From the NCBI RefSeq assembly GCF_003010965.1, contig NZ_PGGM01000011.1, positions 62,001 through 126,000 on the forward strand: a DNA stretch of 64,000 nt, written 5' to 3'. Every line of letters starts with the position of its first letter. Positions within the stretch are counted from its first letter, which is position 1. Positions 8,541 to 16,392 of this stretch are shown here, one piece after another. Made by a program: the position numbers and the translations under genes. The DNA comes from Phyllobacterium sophorae. GTDB lineage: Bacteria > Pseudomonadota > Alphaproteobacteria > Rhizobiales > Rhizobiaceae. The notes under the pieces are model-generated. The model worked only from the letters and a program-made list of their open reading frames with translations, was not told the DNA's origin and made no database searches.

Positions 8541-10715
8541 ATGCGGGGATGCACGATGGTTATGGCAAATGACGCCAGTTTTGCGGTTTACAGGCGTCGT
8601 GCACGATTGCTCATCACCACCTCCATTGCCGGTCTAATGCTGGCAAATGTGGCATCGGCCCAGGAAGCGCCCAGCATCCAGTTGAACACCATTGTCATTG
8701 ACGGTGATACCAGCCCGATTGGCCCCGACAAGGGCTATATTGCCAGGAACACGACCATGGGCACAAAGACCGACACGCCGCTGCGCGAAATACCGCAGTC
8801 GATTTCCGTCATCACCCGCGAGCAGATGGATGACCGGTTTTCCGAGCGCGTCGAGGATACGATTGCCTATACATCCGGGGTGACGGCTTCGCCCTGGGGC
8901 GTTGACGAGCGCTTTGACCAATTCTTGATCCGAGGCTTCGATGTTGGCCCTTACGCGCTCTTCCGCGATGGGCTGCCGCAAAAGGCCATCGACTTTTCAG
9001 GTTTCAAAGTCGAGCCATACGCCCTGGAGCGGGTTGAAGTCCTCAAGGGCCCGGCATCGGTGCTTTACGGCGCAAACGAAGTGGGCGGTCTCGTCAATCT
9101 GGTGACAAAGCGGCCAACCAGGGACCCGCTTTACAGCGCCTATGCGAGCTATGGATCCTTCAATACGTATGAAGTGGGTATCGATGCAGGCGGTCCGCTC
9201 GACAAGGAAGGCGTTTGGACCTACCGCCTGACGGGGCTTTTCCGTGACGGAGAGCTGGAAAAGGACTTCTCCAAGAACAATCGGGTCTTCATTGCGCCCG
9301 CCATTACATGGTCGCCGAGTGCCGATACCTCGCTGACAATTCTCGCCAACTACCAGTGGGACGAGTTGACGCCAAACACATTCCTGCCAATTGCCAGCCC
9401 GCTCAATCCCACCCTGCCGAAATTCTCGCGCAGCTTCACCACATCCGATCCGAATTTCGACCGTTTTGACGCAAATCATGGCTCGATCGGCTACCAGTTC
9501 GAGCACAGCTTCAACGAGGCTTGGACGGTCCGGCAGAACCTTCGATACTCGCAGCAGGACACGGATTACCGGCATCTCTACTATTCGAGCATGATCGACG
9601 ATCACACAATGAACCGCACGGCGTTCACTGTTGACGAGACGGCAACGATCTTCAGTGTCGATAGTGGCGTGCAGTATGATTATGAAGGCACGCGGATAAA
9701 GAACACGTTGCTTATGGGGCTGGACTATACCCGCCAGACCGTTGACGGACAAAATGGCTTTGATACCGGGCCAACGCTGGATATCAATGACCCCGTCTAT
9801 GGACTGGACGTTGCAGCGCCGGCGATCTATCTCGACCGCAGACAGACAATCGATCAGCTTGGCCTCTACGCTCAAACCCAGACGAAATTCGACGATCACT
9901 GGTTGCTGACCCTCGGCGGGCGCCAGTCATGGGTTGAAGACAAGAATCAGGACCGGCTGAGCGATACGACCTCGGAACAATCAGACAGCGCCTTTAGCGG
10001 CAAGGCCGGCCTTGGTTATCTGTTTGACAATGGCTTGACGCCCTATATCAGCTATTCGGAATCCTTCAGCCCAACCATCGGCCAAGGCTCCACGGGCGAG
10101 ACATTTTCCCCGTCAGAAGGCCAGCAGTATGAAGCCGGCGTGAAGTACGAACCGGACTTTTTCCCGGGAACAGTAACCGGGTCCGTTTTCGAAATCACCA
10201 AGTCCAATGTGCTGACCCCTGATCCCGATGATCCGAATTTCCAGGTCCAGACCGGTGAAGTTCGCCACCGCGGCTTCGAACTTGAGACAGTGATGGATCT
10301 CTTCCACGGTATTAGCCTGACCGGCAGTTACACCTATCTTGATGCTGAAATTACATCGAGCAATACCGAGGGAGAACTGGGCAATCGCCCGGCACTGGTG
10401 CCCGAGCATCAAGCGGCACTTTGGGCGAAATACACCTTCGAAACCGGTGTGCTCGAGGGTCTGAATGTTGGATCCGGCGTGCGCTATGTCGGCAGTTCCT
10501 TTGGCGACAACGCCAACCAGATCAAGGTGGACAGCTATACGCTTGTCGATGCCGCGATCAGCTATGAGAAGAATGGCTGGAAGGGATCGCTCAAGGCGAG
10601 CAATGTCTTCGACAAGGAGTATTACGCAACCTGTGCGGGCGACAACGATGGCAGTCCCATGTGCATCTATGGCGAGGGACGCGCTGTCAAGGCAACGCTC
10701 TCGGCCAAATTCTAG
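8541..10715 (+). CDS. TonB-dependent siderophore receptor (hydroxamate type)
   Basis: A 724-residue outer-membrane receptor of the FhuA/FoxA class. The signal peptide contains RRRARLLITT and ends at ASA near residue 34. A TonB-box-like stretch (NTIVIDG) follows, then the plug domain (about 60-170, with REIPQSISVITREQ and the VEVLKGPASVLYG motif) and a 22-strand barrel ending in aromatic AKF. No N-terminal STN signalling domain is present: the plug begins almost directly after the TonB box. The start at 8541 has AAGGGG six bases upstream. It heads the uptake operon with the ATPase 10 bp downstream. Two TGA-N9-TCA motifs upstream suggest iron repression. The exact ligand is unknown; a hydroxamate is favoured because the permease is a fused FhuB type. 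Confidence 0.95.
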   Translation: MRGCTMVMANDASFAVYRRRARLLITTSIAGLMLANVASAQEAPSIQLNTIVIDGDTSPIGPDKGYIARNTTMGTKTDTPLREIPQSISVITREQMDDRFSERVEDTIAYTSGVTASPWGVDERFDQFLIRGFDVGPYALFRDGLPQKAIDFSGFKVEPYALERVEVLKGPASVLYGANEVGGLVNLVTKRPTRDPLYSAYASYGSFNTYEVGIDAGGPLDKEGVWTYRLTGLFRDGELEKDFSKNNRVFIAPAITWSPSADTSLTILANYQWDELTPNTFLPIASPLNPTLPKFSRSFTTSDPNFDRFDANHGSIGYQFEHSFNEAWTVRQNLRYSQQDTDYRHLYYSSMIDDHTMNRTAFTVDETATIFSVDSGVQYDYEGTRIKNTLLMGLDYTRQTVDGQNGFDTGPTLDINDPVYGLDVAAPAIYLDRRQTIDQLGLYAQTQTKFDDHWLLTLGGRQSWVEDKNQDRLSDTTSEQSDSAFSGKAGLGYLFDNGLTPYISYSESFSPTIGQGSTGETFSPSEGQQYEAGVKYEPDFFPGTVTGSVFEITKSNVLTPDPDDPNFQVQTGEVRHRGFELETVMDLFHGISLTGSYTYLDAEITSSNTEGELGNRPALVPEHQAALWAKYTFETGVLEGLNVGSGVRYVGSSFGDNANQIKVDSYTLVDAAISYEKNGWKGSLKASNVFDKEYYATCAGDNDGSPMCIYGEGRAVKATLSAKF

Positions 10716-10725
10716 GCGGCAGGTG

Positions 10726-11505
10726 ATGAGGGGAACGTCCTTTTCCTTGAATGGAATCAGCTTCAAAGTCGATGGCAAGACCTTGCTCCATCCGCTGACC
10801 CTGGACGTTCCGCGTGGCCAGGTCGTCGGCATTCTCGGCCACAATGGTTCCGGCAAGTCGACATTGCTGAAGATACTGGCGCGCTTTCAATCGCCAACCA
10901 GCGGAAGTGCGAAATGCCTGGAACAGGAGCTGGCATCATTCCGCTCGAAGGACTATGCGCGCAAGGTCGCCTATCTGCCGCAGCAAACACCGGACACGGA
11001 TGGTATGACGGTGAAGGAAGTCGTTGCCTTGGGGCGCTACCCCTGGCACGGTGCGCTTGGGCGGTTTTCAGCTGCGGACAAGGCGAAGGTAGAAAACGCG
11101 CTGGAGCTGACGTCGCTGACGGCAATGGCCGATCGCATCGTCGATACATTGTCGGGGGGCGAGCGGCAGCGCGCGTTTCTCGCCATGCTGATTGCGCAGG
11201 ACACCGAGTGTCTCTTGCTGGATGAGCCGATCTCAGCGCTTGATATCAATCATCAGATCGAAGTCATGCGGCTGATCCGCATGCTGGCACACGAGCACAG
11301 CCGGTCGGTTCTCATCGTATTGCACGATATCAACATGGCTGCGCGCTATTGCGACCGGCTGATTGCCTTATCCGGCGGCAGGCTTGTGGCCAACGGCGAG
11401 ACCGACGCGCTCATTACGGCAGACAGGCTTGACGCCATCTATGGCGTGCGCATGGGGATCTTCAGGCATCCGCAAACACACACGCCCATCAGCTACGTCC
11501 TTTGA
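10726..11505 (+). CDS. Fe(3+)-hydroxamate ABC transporter ATP-binding protein (FhuC/FecE type)
   Basis: A 259-residue ATPase. Walker A is GHNGSGKST (38-46), the signature is LSGGERQR, Walker B is CLLLDEP and the H-loop is in VLHDINMA. The LGRYPWHG segment in the Q-loop region and the AARYCDRLIAL tail are typical of iron-siderophore importers. The start at 10726 is 10 bp after the receptor stop; a GTG directly before it is an alternative, and the ribosome-binding site is weak. The stop lies one base before the start of the binding-protein gene, so the four uptake genes are one operon. It powers the FhuB-like permease encoded two genes downstream. Confidence 0.95.
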   Translation: MRGTSFSLNGISFKVDGKTLLHPLTLDVPRGQVVGILGHNGSGKSTLLKILARFQSPTSGSAKCLEQELASFRSKDYARKVAYLPQQTPDTDGMTVKEVVALGRYPWHGALGRFSAADKAKVENALELTSLTAMADRIVDTLSGGERQRAFLAMLIAQDTECLLLDEPISALDINHQIEVMRLIRMLAHEHSRSVLIVLHDINMAARYCDRLIALSGGRLVANGETDALITADRLDAIYGVRMGIFRHPQTHTPISYVL

Positions 11506-11506
11506 A

Positions 11507-12367
11507 ATGACCAAAATGCGCAGACGCAACTTTCTGTTTGGCTCGGCGGCATTTGCTGCCACCCTGAGGCCAGTGCCGGGCAGGGCGGCTGCACCAAGGG
11601 TGGTTGCGCTGGATTATGGTCTGGCACAGACGTTGATTGAGCTTGGTGTCCCGCCAGTTGGTCTGATTGATACGCAAGGGTGGGCCGAATGGCCCATTGA
11701 ACCGCCACTGCCGGCAAGTGTCGTTAACATTGGCTCCTCCTTTGAAGTCAATATGGAGCTGCTGCAGCTGCTAAAGCCGGACCTGATCATCTCCACACCC
11801 TATCTCGAATGGGTCAGGCCGCAGCTGGAACAAATCGCACCGGTCAAATCGTTCCCAATTCATGCGCTCGGTTCATCGCCCTATCCGCACATCATTGCCG
11901 CAACGCGCGAACTTGGGCGCATGCTTGGACGCCAGGGCGAAGCCGAAGCATTGATCGATCGCACCGACAATGAATTGCAAGTGGCAAAGGCATCAACGCG
12001 ACATTTGGGCAAGCTTGCAGTCATCACATTCATTGATGCCCGCAATATCCGCGTTTACGGCCCGGGCGGTATTTTTCAGGATGTCTTTGATCGTCTCGAG
12101 CTGGAGAATGCGTGGCCACACCCCACCAATGAATGGGGCTTTGGTGATACCAGCATGGCCGGTCTCGTTGATATCGGCGACAGCCGGCTGTTCTACATGG
12201 ATCCTGTTCCGCCAGATCTCCTGGCAACCCTGGCTGATAGCCCACTGTGGCAAAGCATGCCGTTCGTCAAGAACGGACATGCGCAGCGCATGGCGAGTGT
12301 TTTGATGTTCGGCACGCTCCCTGCCGCCTCTCGCTTTGCCCGACTGCTCACTGAAGCTGCCGCATGA
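11507..12367 (+). CDS. Iron-siderophore periplasmic binding protein (FhuD/FecB type)
   Basis: A 286-residue protein with a twin-arginine signal (RRRNFLFGSAAF, residues 5-16), so probably exported folded by Tat to the periplasm. The body is a single class III periplasmic-binding fold: the N-lobe carries VVALDYGLAQTLIELGVPPVG and LLKPDLIIS, the bridging helix covers roughly 125-150, and the C-lobe has a GFGDTSMAGL ligand-side loop. These features fit FhuD-like hydroxamate binders. It starts one base after the ATPase stop and its own stop overlaps the permease start (ATGA). It would hand the ferric siderophore to the FhuB-like permease. Confidence 0.93.
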   Translation: MTKMRRRNFLFGSAAFAATLRPVPGRAAAPRVVALDYGLAQTLIELGVPPVGLIDTQGWAEWPIEPPLPASVVNIGSSFEVNMELLQLLKPDLIISTPYLEWVRPQLEQIAPVKSFPIHALGSSPYPHIIAATRELGRMLGRQGEAEALIDRTDNELQVAKASTRHLGKLAVITFIDARNIRVYGPGGIFQDVFDRLELENAWPHPTNEWGFGDTSMAGLVDIGDSRLFYMDPVPPDLLATLADSPLWQSMPFVKNGHAQRMASVLMFGTLPAASRFARLLTEAAA

Positions 12368-14358
12368 AGTCGCTGCATCCCCATCCTTTGTTTTGGGCCG
12401 GTCTGTTGTCGTGTGTTGCCCTTGCTATCACCGCGCTCAATCTTGGGCCCATGATCAGCATCATTGGATGGCGTGCAGCTTTTTCAGCGCCATCGCCCAG
12501 CGACAGTTTGGCAGTCCTTGTCCATTATAGTCTGCTTCCGCGCCTGGCCATGGCGTGCGTTTGTGGCTTTGCGCTCGGGCTATCCGGCATGCTGTTCCAG
12601 CATGTGCTGCGCAATCCGCTGGCTTCACCGTCAACCTTGGGCGTAGAGGCAGGCGCACAGCTTGCTCTCGCATTGGCCATGTTGTGGTTCCCGGCGCTTC
12701 TTGGTTGGAGCCGCGATGCCACGACGGCTCTCGGAGGCTTTGCCGCCATGGCGCTTGTCTTTGCGGCAGCCTGGCGGCTCAAATTCCAGCCGGTCGCCAT
12801 CATTCTTAGCGGATTGGTCGTTGGCCTTTATTGCACTGCGATCGTTACCTTGCTGACCCTGATGAACGATCATTATCTATCGGGTCTGTTCATCTGGGGT
12901 GGCGGTTCGCTGAACCAGAATGATTGGCGCCAGGTTCAAGGATTGTTTCCAAAAGTCGTTGCCTGCAGCCTTGTTGCATTTATGCTGGCGCGGCAGTTGA
13001 GCGTCCTTACGTTGGGCGATACTGCGCAAAGCCTTGGAATCAAATTGCAATTCACCCGCGCTGGCGTGCTGTTTGTTGCGGTGGCACTGACTGCATTCAC
13101 CGTCAGTGCCGTTGGAGTCATTGGCTTTCTCGGGCTTGCAGCGCCGGCCATTGCGCGTGCAACTGGTGCAAGGCGTATCAAGTCCCGCATGATTGTTTCA
13201 CCGCTCATTGGCTCGCTATTGCTGGTCATCATCGATCAGGTTTTGCAAATTTATGCTGCAAAAACCTCTGTGCATCTTCCAACCGGTGCCATCACCGCGC
13301 TGATCGGTGTGCCTGTCCTCTTGATTGTTATCTTGCGGCGCGGACGTTCGATGCTGGCCGCGGCCGACGGCAAAGCGGCACTCCCAGCAAGCAGGCTCCC
13401 CCTGCGCGTGATAGCAAGCATCGCGCTCTTGTTATTGGTGGTTGCATCGATTGCGGTATTTGTCGGCCGGGATGTCGATGGGGCGTGGATAAGTCAAGGC
13501 GGTGCAACGCTCGAATCTCTCCTGCCATGGCGCGGGCCCCGGCTCGTTGCTGCAATGTCCGCAGGGTTGATGCTGGCACTGGCCGGCAGCTTGCTGCAGC
13601 GGCTTACCGGCAATTCGATGGCAAGCCCGGAAGTTCTTGGCGTCAGCGCCGGTACGGCATTCGGGCAGCTTTGCATATTGTTTATTATTGCCGAGCCAAC
13701 CTATGGCCACAGGATGTTCGGTGGTTTTTCGGGCGCTGCGATCGTGCTCACCGTGCTTTTTGCCATGAGCCGCAAGGTGCGTTCCGGCAACCAGTTTCTC
13801 ATTATTGGCGTGTCGCTGGGCGCATTGCTGAGCGCATTGATCTCAGTCATTCTTGCCTCTGGAGACCCGCGTGCTGTTTCGCTGATCAGCTGGATGGCAG
13901 GTTCGACGTATGGGATAAGCCGTCAAATCGCATGGATATCATTGGCGTTTGCGGTAAGTGGTTTGGCTGCGGTAACGCTTTTTCTGCGGCCATTGCAGCA
14001 ATTTGCACTGGGGGATATCTCGGCGCATTCCCACGGTGTCGACGTTGCGAAATTCCGCGTTATGATTCTTGGCTTTGCGGCCTTGTTGACAGCCATCGCC
14101 ACATTGGTCGTGGGTCCGCTAAGCTTCGTTGGACTGATGGCACCGCATATGGCGCAGCGCCTTGGACTGACACGTGGTCTGGCGCATCTGTTGGGGTCGG
14201 CGCTGCTCGGGGCGCTGCTGATGGCGATCGCGGATTTCATCGGACGCACAATCTATTTCCCGTGGCAATTGCCCACGGGCCTTGTCGCGACACTGCTTGG
14301 AGGTCCGGTGTTCGCGCTCCTGCTGATCCGCACCGGGCGTCGATCTATGCAGCATTGA
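12364..14358 (+). CDS. fhuB: Fused FhuB-type iron-siderophore permease
   Basis: A 664-residue inner-membrane permease made of two tandem FecCD/BtuC-type domains (about 1-330 and 340-664), the arrangement of FhuB, where one chain replaces the usual permease dimer. Each half has the NPLASPSTLGVEAG or NSMASPEVLGVSAG loop and a GFLGLAAPAIAR or SFVGLMAPHMAQR coupling segment contacting the ATPase. The single-chain form is characteristic of hydroxamate import systems. It overlaps the binding-protein gene by ATGA. Its 3' end overlaps the convergent sigma-factor gene by 14 bp. Gene symbol is used for the fold and family; the ligand may differ from ferrichrome. Confidence 0.93.
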   Translation: MKSLHPHPLFWAGLLSCVALAITALNLGPMISIIGWRAAFSAPSPSDSLAVLVHYSLLPRLAMACVCGFALGLSGMLFQHVLRNPLASPSTLGVEAGAQLALALAMLWFPALLGWSRDATTALGGFAAMALVFAAAWRLKFQPVAIILSGLVVGLYCTAIVTLLTLMNDHYLSGLFIWGGGSLNQNDWRQVQGLFPKVVACSLVAFMLARQLSVLTLGDTAQSLGIKLQFTRAGVLFVAVALTAFTVSAVGVIGFLGLAAPAIARATGARRIKSRMIVSPLIGSLLLVIIDQVLQIYAAKTSVHLPTGAITALIGVPVLLIVILRRGRSMLAAADGKAALPASRLPLRVIASIALLLLVVASIAVFVGRDVDGAWISQGGATLESLLPWRGPRLVAAMSAGLMLALAGSLLQRLTGNSMASPEVLGVSAGTAFGQLCILFIIAEPTYGHRMFGGFSGAAIVLTVLFAMSRKVRSGNQFLIIGVSLGALLSALISVILASGDPRAVSLISWMAGSTYGISRQIAWISLAFAVSGLAAVTLFLRPLQQFALGDISAHSHGVDVAKFRVMILGFAALLTAIATLVVGPLSFVGLMAPHMAQRLGLTRGLAHLLGSALLGALLMAIADFIGRTIYFPWQLPTGLVATLLGGPVFALLLIRTGRRSMQH

Positions 14359-14863
14359 GGATGTGCTGGCAAGCGCGGTGCGCGTCCTTGATCATGAAGT
14401 TAACGAGGGTTCTGGATACGCCGAGTTCTTCGGCAATATCTTTTTGCGGAACGCCATCTATACGGTGACGCACGAAGGCGTCGTGGGTGCGTTGCGGCAG
14501 ATTTTTCAATGAGTTCAGCACCTCGCGCAATGTTTCTGTACTGACGAGGCAATCGAGCGCGCTGACACATGGGGCAGGGATGGACTCTATCCCGTCGATC
14601 GGCCTCATGCTGAGCCTTTCGTGGGTCTTTTTGCGGGCCGCGTCGACGGCGAGATTATAGACCATCCGGCACGCGTACCCAACCGGGCAATGAATGCAAT
14701 CAGGTCGCATGCTACAGGCCTTGACGACAGCATCATGGAAGATATCTTCAGATTGTGCGTGAGAATGCAGTATTCCGTCAGCGATTTTTAGAAGTTTTGG
14801 CTTGTATTGAATAAGCGCATCGACAAGAACATTGCTATTATACGAGTCTTGTTCTTTTTCCAT
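14345..14863 (-). CDS. PvdS/RpoI-like iron-starvation ECF sigma factor
   Basis: A 172-residue ECF sigma factor. Region 4.2 reads GVPQKDIAEELGVSRTLVNFM, nearly the PvdS sequence, placing it in the iron-starvation subgroup (PvdS, RpoI, OrbS) rather than classic FecI. Region 2 contains an odd cysteine cluster, Cys50, Cys56, Cys59 and Cys65 (C-x5-C-x2-C-x5-C), in the segment just before RMVYNLAVDAARKK; PvdS has no such set. Two more cysteines (99, 105) lie in the linker. No FecR anti-sigma gene is adjacent and the nearby TonB receptor lacks a signalling domain, so control is probably by transcription and perhaps by the cysteines. The promoter overlaps a TGA-N9-TCA motif. The likely target is the acyltransferase operon promoter at 4681. 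Confidence 0.9.
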   Translation of the reverse strand: MEKEQDSYNSNVLVDALIQYKPKLLKIADGILHSHAQSEDIFHDAVVKACSMRPDCIHCPVGYACRMVYNLAVDAARKKTHERLSMRPIDGIESIPAPCVSALDCLVSTETLREVLNSLKNLPQRTHDAFVRHRIDGVPQKDIAEELGVSRTLVNFMIKDAHRACQHILNAA

Positions 14864-14971
14864 TTTTGCAAATCTTTGCCAAGTGATTACAGTGAGGAGA
14901 TAATAGCTTCAGAGCGCGCAGTTTTATTCAAAATGCGTGTGTAAAGCCGACCGTCAATGTTACGGCGTCAG

Positions 14972-15000
14972 CTATAATTTAACATGATAAAAAGAGTCAA
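14972..15000 (-). promoter_or_regulatory. Putative sigma-70 promoter of the iron-starvation sigma gene
   Basis: On the minus strand TTGACT (15000-14995) is followed after 17 bases by TTATAG (14977-14972). The spacing is optimal and the -35 box is near consensus. The TGA-N9-TCA motif at 14985-14999 sits inside this promoter, as expected for repression. The predicted leader before the start codon at 14863 is about 100 bases. Confidence 0.5.
14985..14999. promoter_or_regulatory. RirA-type iron-responsive operator upstream of the sigma gene
   Basis: TGA (14985-14987), nine bases, TCA (14997-14999). It lies about 120 bp upstream of the sigma-factor start and overlaps its candidate -35 box and spacer. 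The same motif occurs twice upstream of the TonB receptor, giving a consistent picture of iron repression of both the sigma factor and the uptake operon. Confidence 0.6.
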
Positions 15001-15138
15001 GTTATTAAATCAAAATAGTTAGTCAAAGCCGCCGTCAGCAGTCTTCCTCACCACAACCCGGTTAAGGGTCGCGACTCTGAGAGCGCCTAAGGCGATGCTC
15101 GCAATGTTGTTCGGGTTCGCCGAGAAGGTAGGCGTTCG

Positions 15139-15730
15139 ATCAATACCCATGTGACCATCAGTTTTGACAACAGGGTGCCTGACGATGAGGCCGTGAAAAT
15201 CATCGCACAGACCCTGCGCAATTGGCGCCAATGGCTGCGACGTAGGGGATTAAGCGGCGCCAGAACGACACATATTTGGGCACGCGAGCGAGCAGGGGAC
15301 AGACCTACGCACGTACATATTTTACCACATGTCCCGGTAGAAGTTCGTCGGGACGCCGATAGCAGAAAGTTCGCGTCTTTCATCCCCGCGATTGCCGGGA
15401 TTGATCCCAAGGCGCTACCGCTACGTCCGCAGCCTTATAGTGAAACGCCTGTCCTCTTACAGTTCAATGACCGGGCTGCCAACAATTTGGGGCAAGTACA
15501 TCATCAAAGGCATTGCCGCCAGGTATGCCGAAGAGTTCGTCGTGAAGCCCAAGCGACAGGGCAGGATCATTGGTAAGCGAGTAGGGATTGTCGAGAACGT
15601 CATGCATGAAGAGCAGAGGCGCTGGGCTTTCGAAACGCGCAACTTCGGGAACAAATTCGCCTTGCCTAAGTGGACGGAACGCGCGTCTTCACCGAAGCAG
15701 CCGGCGAGACCGATCTCTGCCGTTGGGTAA
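15139..15730 (+). pseudogene. Frameshifted HUH-motif replication/relaxase-like gene remnant
   Basis: Two plus-strand frames together make one protein. The first (about 15139-15410) runs through THVTISFDN and NWRQWLRRRG to THVHILPHVP, with HVH a His-hydrophobic-His motif. The second (about 15410-15730) continues with KYIIKGIAARYAEE and GRIIGKRVGIVENV. This order matches a family of rolling-circle-type or plasmid/phage-like hypothetical proteins seen in alphaproteobacteria, where the tail normally reads GKRC-x-S-x-NIG. At least one frameshift near 15400 separates the halves and the N-terminus is unclear. Interpretation as a decayed mobile-element gene is moderate; exact family is from memory and unverified. 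Confidence 0.5.
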
Positions 15731-15748
15731 GGGGGGTGCATTTTGGCA

Positions 15749-16390
15749 TTAATCCGGACATTCGGCACCGGTCTTCACCCAAGCGGCGACCAGCGCGGCG
15801 AAAGTCTCCTGCGAGCCGGGAGGGGCGCTACGCCCTTCGCCCGGGTGCCAAGCCCATCCGACCAGGTGGTCTTCGCCCATGTGAGTTATGAGATCGGCGT
15901 GCGAACGGTTGCCGTTGCGGCTCGTGTCCTTGACCTGCTGGCATATCTCGCTAACCTTCAGCCCTTGCCAGGCCATACTTGCCGGAGCCAATGACCAGTG
16001 TGCGTTACCCGGGATAGATTTCATGCGGCTTCCGACGATCGGACGATTTTCGGGGCCATGACAGGTGCTGCATGCAAGACCCAACGGACCCAATGAGCTA
16101 TTGCTTGCGATCACCAACGGCACGTGCGGATGCTTGTCTTCACCCTGCGTCGGACTGCGTGTCGCGGGATGGCAATTGATGCACCGCGGATGCGTCAAGA
16201 CGCGGCTGGCCTCTTCGAAAATGGCCTTCGAGCGTGCCCTAGTGTCAACTATCGTATCGAAGTCCGAGACGGCCTTGAGGGCCCCGGCACCCGATGTCTC
16301 GGCGTAGCCCCGCAGCGGTCCAACGAGAACAAATGTTCCGGCTGTAGCGAGAACGGATACGATCGCAATGGCTGCAAAACGCATGGCCAT
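15749..16390 (-). CDS. Di-heme cytochrome c associated with an Ior-type oxidoreductase
   Basis: A 213-residue periplasmic or membrane-anchored protein with an N-terminal hydrophobic export signal (about 1-30) and two CxxCH heme-attachment motifs, CINCH and CSTCH. Proteins of this type accompany isoquinoline-1-oxidoreductase-like molybdenum hydroxylases and take electrons from their iron-sulfur subunit to the respiratory chain. The start at 16390 has GGAGGG seven bases upstream, better placed than the GTG at 16396 or the ATG at 16384. It follows the large subunit gene on the same strand by two bases, so the three genes at 15749-19012 form one operon. A matching cytochrome is absent from the second Ior operon at 25.3-28.0 kb. 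Confidence 0.88.
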   Translation of the reverse strand: MAMRFAAIAIVSVLATAGTFVLVGPLRGYAETSGAGALKAVSDFDTIVDTRARSKAIFEEASRVLTHPRCINCHPATRSPTQGEDKHPHVPLVIASNSSLGPLGLACSTCHGPENRPIVGSRMKSIPGNAHWSLAPASMAWQGLKVSEICQQVKDTSRNGNRSHADLITHMGEDHLVGWAWHPGEGRSAPPGSQETFAALVAAWVKTGAECPD

Positions 16391-16392
16391 GA

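Noticed and set aside
8997-9899. A 300-codon minus-strand frame opposite the TonB receptor
   Set aside because: The receptor's plug and barrel motifs on the plus strand explain the region; the antisense frame lacks a start signal and motifs.
12924-14468. A 514-codon plus-strand frame overlapping fhuB
   Set aside because: It lies in another frame of the clear FhuB permease gene, is rich in Cys, Arg and Trp without family motifs, and has no ribosome-binding site. It is a high-GC shadow frame.
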